A stretch of 55,382 nt of DNA from Deltaproteobacteria bacterium ADurb.Bin207 (GTDB taxonomy: Bacteria; Myxococcota_A; Polyangia; Polyangiales; Polyangiaceae). The first letter of the stretch is position 1. Each line of letters begins with the position of its first letter. Of this stretch, positions 52,376 through 55,382 are shown one piece after another. The notes beneath the pieces are model-generated. The model saw nothing but the letters and a program-made list of their open reading frames with translations. It had not been told where the DNA came from and did not search any database. The position numbers were made by a program, and so were the translations under genes. The stretch lies in contig MWCO01000035.1 of assembly GCA_002070115.1 (NCBI GenBank), positions 1 through 55,382 on the forward strand. The letters are read 5' to 3'.

Positions 52376-52825
52376 TCAGCCAGACACGACCGGTGGGGCC
52401 GTCGGCGCACCCTCCACGGGCCGCACGCGCCGTCCGAGCCAGGCCTCCAGGGAAATCGCTCCCGCGCCATGGACCGCCAGCGCCAGAAAACCACCGGCAA
52501 TGGCGATATTCTTGAGCGCGTGGATCTGCTGCATATGCGCCTCGGCGCCCTCGAGTCCGAACGGATTGTGGAAAAGCACCGTGGCCGGCACGAGGAAAAG
52601 CGCAAGCCCGATTGCGGCGAGTCGGGTTTGGAAGCCAACCACGACCATCACGCCCCCCACGAGTTCTGACACCCCGGCAAGCAAAGCCAAAAGCATGGGC
52701 GCAGGGAGCCCCGTCGAACCGATATACGCTGCCGTACCCGAAAGATCCGCGAGTTTTCCAAACCCCGAGATGATGAAAATGACCGCCAGCAAGGTGCGTG
52801 CAACCAGTACACCGTAACGTTCCAT
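52376..52825 (-). CDS. DoxX-family membrane protein
   Basis: A 149-residue protein with four hydrophobic segments: LVARTLLAVIFIISGFGKLAD, MLLALLAGVSELVGGVMVVVG, RLAAIGLALFLVPATVLFHN and KNIAIAGGFLALAVHGAG. This pattern, with FxxSGxxKL in the first helix and the FHNPFG loop, is that of the DoxX/YphA family. Such proteins take part in thiol or redox membrane complexes in some bacteria. The start at 52825 is 13 bp after the YceI stop, so the two genes form one operon, preceded by the sigma-54 promoter. Confidence 0.9.
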   Translation of the reverse strand: MERYGVLVARTLLAVIFIISGFGKLADLSGTAAYIGSTGLPAPMLLALLAGVSELVGGVMVVVGFQTRLAAIGLALFLVPATVLFHNPFGLEGAEAHMQQIHALKNIAIAGGFLALAVHGAGAISLEAWLGRRVRPVEGAPTAPPVVSG

Positions 52826-52838
52826 CGTTGTTATCCTT

Positions 52839-53384
52839 TCACTCCTTCGCAGCCTCTTGCTTGACGGCCTCGACTTCGATTTCGATGGTGATGCGATCCC
52901 CAACCATCACACCACCAGCCTCGAGCACCTGGTTCCACGTCAACCCAAAGTCCTTGCGATTGATCGAGGTTTTTGCGGCATAACCTGCCCGCACGTTGCC
53001 CCAGGGGTCTTTGGTCTGTCCCGCGGACTCGGCATCCAACACCACCTCACGGGTCACTCCGTGAATCGTCAGGTTCCCGATAAGGCGGAAGTTTTCTTCA
53101 CCTTGCTTTTCAACCCTCACACTTTGGAAGGTCAACTCCGGAAAGTTCTCCACATCGAGAAAGTCCGGATTCTTGAGGTGCGCGTCGCGATCCGCAACGC
53201 CCGTGTCGATACTCGAAGCGTCGATCACGACCTCGACCTTGGCCCGGGCCATGTCTCCGTCCTCGATGACGATGTTGCCGCTCCAGCGTGAGAATTGCCC
53301 GCGGACTTTGGCAATGACCATGTGTCGAACCGAGAAAAAAATTCCGGAGTGGCTGCTGTCGATTTCCCACTTTTCAAGTGACAT
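52839..53384 (-). CDS. YceI-like lipid-binding protein
   Basis: A 181-residue protein with the YceI lipocalin-like fold. It begins WEIDSSHSGIFFSVRHMVIAKVRGQF, then SIDTGVADRDAHLKNPDFLDVENFPELTF (given in parts: ASSIDTGVADRDAHL, LDVENFPELTF), GNLTIHGVTREVVLDAE and KDFGLTW. YceI proteins bind isoprenoid-like lipids such as polyprenyl quinones. It has no signal peptide, so it is cytoplasmic, unlike E. coli YceI. AAGGAG lies 7 bp before the ATG. It is the first gene of the sigma-54-controlled operon. Confidence 0.95.
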   Translation of the reverse strand: MSLEKWEIDSSHSGIFFSVRHMVIAKVRGQFSRWSGNIVIEDGDMARAKVEVVIDASSIDTGVADRDAHLKNPDFLDVENFPELTFQSVRVEKQGEENFRLIGNLTIHGVTREVVLDAESAGQTKDPWGNVRAGYAAKTSINRKDFGLTWNQVLEAGGVMVGDRITIEIEVEAVKQEAAKE

Positions 53385-53446
53385 TTTCGTACTCCTTAGG
53401 AATGAGGAAGGGCCGTCGATAGGCCCGTTGTTTTCGCCTCGTCTTC

Positions 53447-53462
53447 AGCAAGGAGCGGGCCA
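53447..53462 (-). promoter_or_regulatory. Sigma-54 (-24/-12) promoter of the YceI-DoxX operon
   Basis: The minus strand reads TGGCCCGCTCCTTGCT, matching TGGCACG-N4-TTGCW at all but one position, with GG and GC correctly spaced. Transcription would start about 50 bases before the YceI ATG (53384). The leader would include a GGGCC-N7-GGCCC hairpin (53410-53426). Confidence 0.75.
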
Positions 53463-53516
53463 AGTTGAATTTACCTGAAAATATAGGTGATTCTCATCTT
53501 TCTTCTGGTGCTGTTC

Positions 53517-53548
53517 TTCTCAAAATGATAAATTGTTTCTCAAAATGA
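53517..53548. promoter_or_regulatory. Two direct repeats TTCTCAAAATGA, 20 bp apart: probable activator sites
   Basis: Identical 12-mers lie at 53517-53528 and 53537-53548, start-to-start 20 bp, i.e. two helical turns. They are about 55-100 bp upstream of the sigma-54 promoter and directly before the activator gene start (53562), so they could serve as enhancer sites and for autoregulation. Confidence 0.6.
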
Positions 53549-53561
53549 CAAGGACTCGCCC

Positions 53562-55196
53562 ATGAAAGCTGCGGATTTGGACCTGCGAGAACTTCTACAC
53601 TTCGAACCCAAAGGAGGCGTGCTGACGTTCGCCGGACAGCGCGCTTTGCTCTTCGATGCCGTCGCTTTGGGCCTTTTGCGACGGGAACTCGTTAAATCTC
53701 TCGGCCTTTCCGGCGCCCGGGGCATGCTCACCCGCTTCGGCTACGCCCACGGATGGCGGACTGCCGAGACCTTGAAAAACGCCTTTCCCTGGGACGACGA
53801 ATCCGAGTGGAGACGCGCGGGCGGGCGCTTGCACGCTCTGCAAGGCATGGTCACCTTCGAACTTCCTTCGCGAGCCACAAACACCGGACCAGAAGCGTTC
53901 GCCGAGGCGATTTGGCATGATTCCTACGAAGCCGAGCAACACCTGCTGCACCTCGGTCGCGCCGAGGAGCCCGTATGCTGGACCCTCACCGGTTTTGCCA
54001 GCGGCTACCTTTCCTATTGCAACGGACGTGAAATCTACTGCATCGAAGAGCGCTGCCGTGGCAAAGGCGATGCTGTTTGCACCCTTGTCGGGCGAACACG
54101 CGAGGATTGGGGGGATGCGATCACACCGCACCTGCCGTTTTATAAAAAGGAGTGCCTCGAGGAGGCGCTCGCACAAGTGGCAACCGAACTCAAACGTGTC
54201 GAAGAGCGGCTTCGCGCGCGCAAAAAGGTTCTCGGCCATGATGCACCGGAGTCGACCGGCTCAGGGGTCGTGGTGCAGAGCGAAGCGATGCTGCGCGTGC
54301 TCGATCTTGCGCGACGCATCGCCAAGGTGGATTCTACCGTGCTGATTACGGGCGAAAGTGGCGTGGGCAAGGAACGCCTCGCGCGGTTCATCCACGACGA
54401 ATCCGTTCGCACCGGCGGCCCTTTTGTCGCCATCAACTGCGGCGCCATGCCCGAGGGCTTGCTCGAATCGGAACTCTTCGGCCATGCCAAAGGCGCGTTC
54501 ACCGGCGCCACCCAGGACCGTCCTGGCCTTTTCGAAGCTGCGAATGGCGGGACGCTTTTGCTCGATGAGATCGGCGAGGTCTCCCCCCCCATGCAGGTAA
54601 AGTTGCTGCGCGCTTTGCAAGAACGCGAGGTTCGTCGGGTTGGGGAAAACAAAAGCCGTAAGGTGGACGTGCGCTTGCTCGCGGCAACCAATCGTGACCT
54701 GCTCTCCGAAGTGCATGGCGCACGCTTTCGGCAAGATCTCTACTACCGCCTGCGTGTCGTGGAATTGCGCGTGCCGCCGCTTCGTGAGCGTCGCGACGAT
54801 ATCCTCGCGCTGGCGCGAACCTTTCTCGCATCGGCTTCCGAGCGAATGGGTCGCAAGGTCACGAGTTTCACCCCGGGTGCCGCCAACCAGCTCCTTCGTT
54901 ACGACTGGCCAGGCAACGTCCGGGAACTCGAAAATGCCATGGAACGCGCGGTCGCCCTTGCCAAGACGAGCCAGATCGATATCGATGACCTGCCGGAAGA
55001 GGTCGGGATCGCCATTCCGAGTGCCTATGCGCCGGGAGATGTGCGACCGCTCGCGGATGTGGAGCGCGACTATATCCTTGCGGTCGTTCGGGCCAACCAG
55101 GGCAACAAAGCCGCGGCTGCCGAACAGCTCGAAATTGGGGTGGCAACCCTGTACCGCAAGCTCAAACAATACGAGTCCGTGGGAGGTGTGTCCTGA
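53562..55196 (+). CDS. Sigma-54-dependent activator, XylR/DmpR type with V4R sensor
   Basis: A 544-residue regulator. Residues about 5-110 are an XylR_N-type domain (RELLHFEPKGGVLTFAGQRA, RGMLTRFGYAHGWRTAE), about 115-180 a V4R domain (GYLSYCNGREIYCIEERCRG), binding a small ligand. Residues about 232-460 are the AAA+ module with Walker A GESGVGKE (264-271), GAFTGA (311-316) for sigma-54 contact and Walker B LLLDEIGE (332-339). The C-terminus is a Fis-type helix-turn-helix (GNKAAAAEQLEIGVATLYRK). It faces the YceI-DoxX operon, which carries a sigma-54 promoter, so it is probably its activator. The ligand, by analogy aromatic or lipid-like, is unknown. Confidence 0.95.
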   Translation: MKAADLDLRELLHFEPKGGVLTFAGQRALLFDAVALGLLRRELVKSLGLSGARGMLTRFGYAHGWRTAETLKNAFPWDDESEWRRAGGRLHALQGMVTFELPSRATNTGPEAFAEAIWHDSYEAEQHLLHLGRAEEPVCWTLTGFASGYLSYCNGREIYCIEERCRGKGDAVCTLVGRTREDWGDAITPHLPFYKKECLEEALAQVATELKRVEERLRARKKVLGHDAPESTGSGVVVQSEAMLRVLDLARRIAKVDSTVLITGESGVGKERLARFIHDESVRTGGPFVAINCGAMPEGLLESELFGHAKGAFTGATQDRPGLFEAANGGTLLLDEIGEVSPPMQVKLLRALQEREVRRVGENKSRKVDVRLLAATNRDLLSEVHGARFRQDLYYRLRVVELRVPPLRERRDDILALARTFLASASERMGRKVTSFTPGAANQLLRYDWPGNVRELENAMERAVALAKTSQIDIDDLPEEVGIAIPSAYAPGDVRPLADVERDYILAVVRANQGNKAAAAEQLEIGVATLYRKLKQYESVGGVS

Positions 55197-55382
55197 AGGG
55201 CAAGGTCAACGCATCGAAGGCTGCATACCGGAAATTCATGGGTTTTGCGGTCGGTGCAAAGCAATCGCAAAACAGCAAAAAACTCCTATAAAATCATATC
55301 GTTAGCTAGTTCTCATCCCAGAAGTCGTACGTATCGATTTTTGTAGCTGATCGTGATCCGTTTTCGCTCCCTCAAGCGTCTA
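55197..55382. other. Non-coding end of window
   Basis: 186 bp after the activator stop. No gene start, RNA gene or clear terminator is visible. Confidence 0.4.

Overview
The window is chromosomal DNA from a bacterium that looks like a member of the Myxococcota (deltaproteobacterial type). The grounds are several Ser/Thr protein kinases, including kinase-FHA and receiver-kinase fusions; many lipoproteins with Asp-, Pro- or Gly-rich linkers; a sigma-54 activator; and a microcompartment locus whose shell proteins resemble, from memory, those of Haliangium ochraceum. This assignment is inferred from gene style, not from a marker gene. No rRNA, tRNA, insertion sequence or CRISPR array was recognised.

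Layout. 1-4268 (minus): a bacterial microcompartment operon with an aldehyde dehydrogenase cut by the window edge, BMC-P, BMC-H, two BMC-T proteins and an RpiB-DeoC fusion, suggesting breakdown of (deoxy)ribose phosphate through acetaldehyde. 4792-8017 (plus): a BrxA-like protein without other BREX genes, a triple-thioredoxin-fold protein and a hypothetical gene. 8184-14104 (minus): a small fatty-acid-synthase-like cluster (ketosynthase, NAD-dependent epimerase/reductase, acyl carrier protein, B12-type radical SAM enzyme, acyl-CoA dehydrogenase, MoaD-like protein), preceded by MscL. 14819-26440 (minus): FTCD, a second acyl-CoA dehydrogenase, a degenerate GGDEF protein, a Cys-rich lipoprotein, a frameshifted PEGA kinase, a sulfatase-fold/HEAT membrane protein, GreA and a DUF971 protein. 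26551-32529: metallophosphoesterase, outer-membrane-type protein, NUDIX hydrolase, SYLF lipoprotein, MlaF-like ATPase and a kinase-FHA-GGDEF fusion.

32650-35220 (plus): a cobalamin riboswitch with a visible ribosome-site-sequestering pairing, controlling a surface-type lipoprotein that reads like a beta-propeller, followed by a Crp/Fnr regulator. 35223-40393 (minus): TerB-like protein, OPT oligopeptide transporter and S9 peptidase, a plausible peptide uptake and breakdown unit. 40477-48120: radical SAM enzyme, NifD-like, NifK-like, radical SAM/SPASM enzyme, then a convergent NifH-like reductase preceded by a receiver-kinase. This nitrogenase-like set matches none of the nitrogenase, chlorophyll, F430 or methylthio-alkane reductase layouts I know, and is the best candidate for an undescribed system. 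48508-51980: hypothetical membrane protein, beta-helix lipoprotein and Cys-containing lipoprotein. 52376-55196: a self-contained sigma-54 regulon in which an XylR/DmpR-type activator faces a YceI-DoxX operon across a shared region with a -24/-12 promoter and two direct repeats exactly 20 bp apart.
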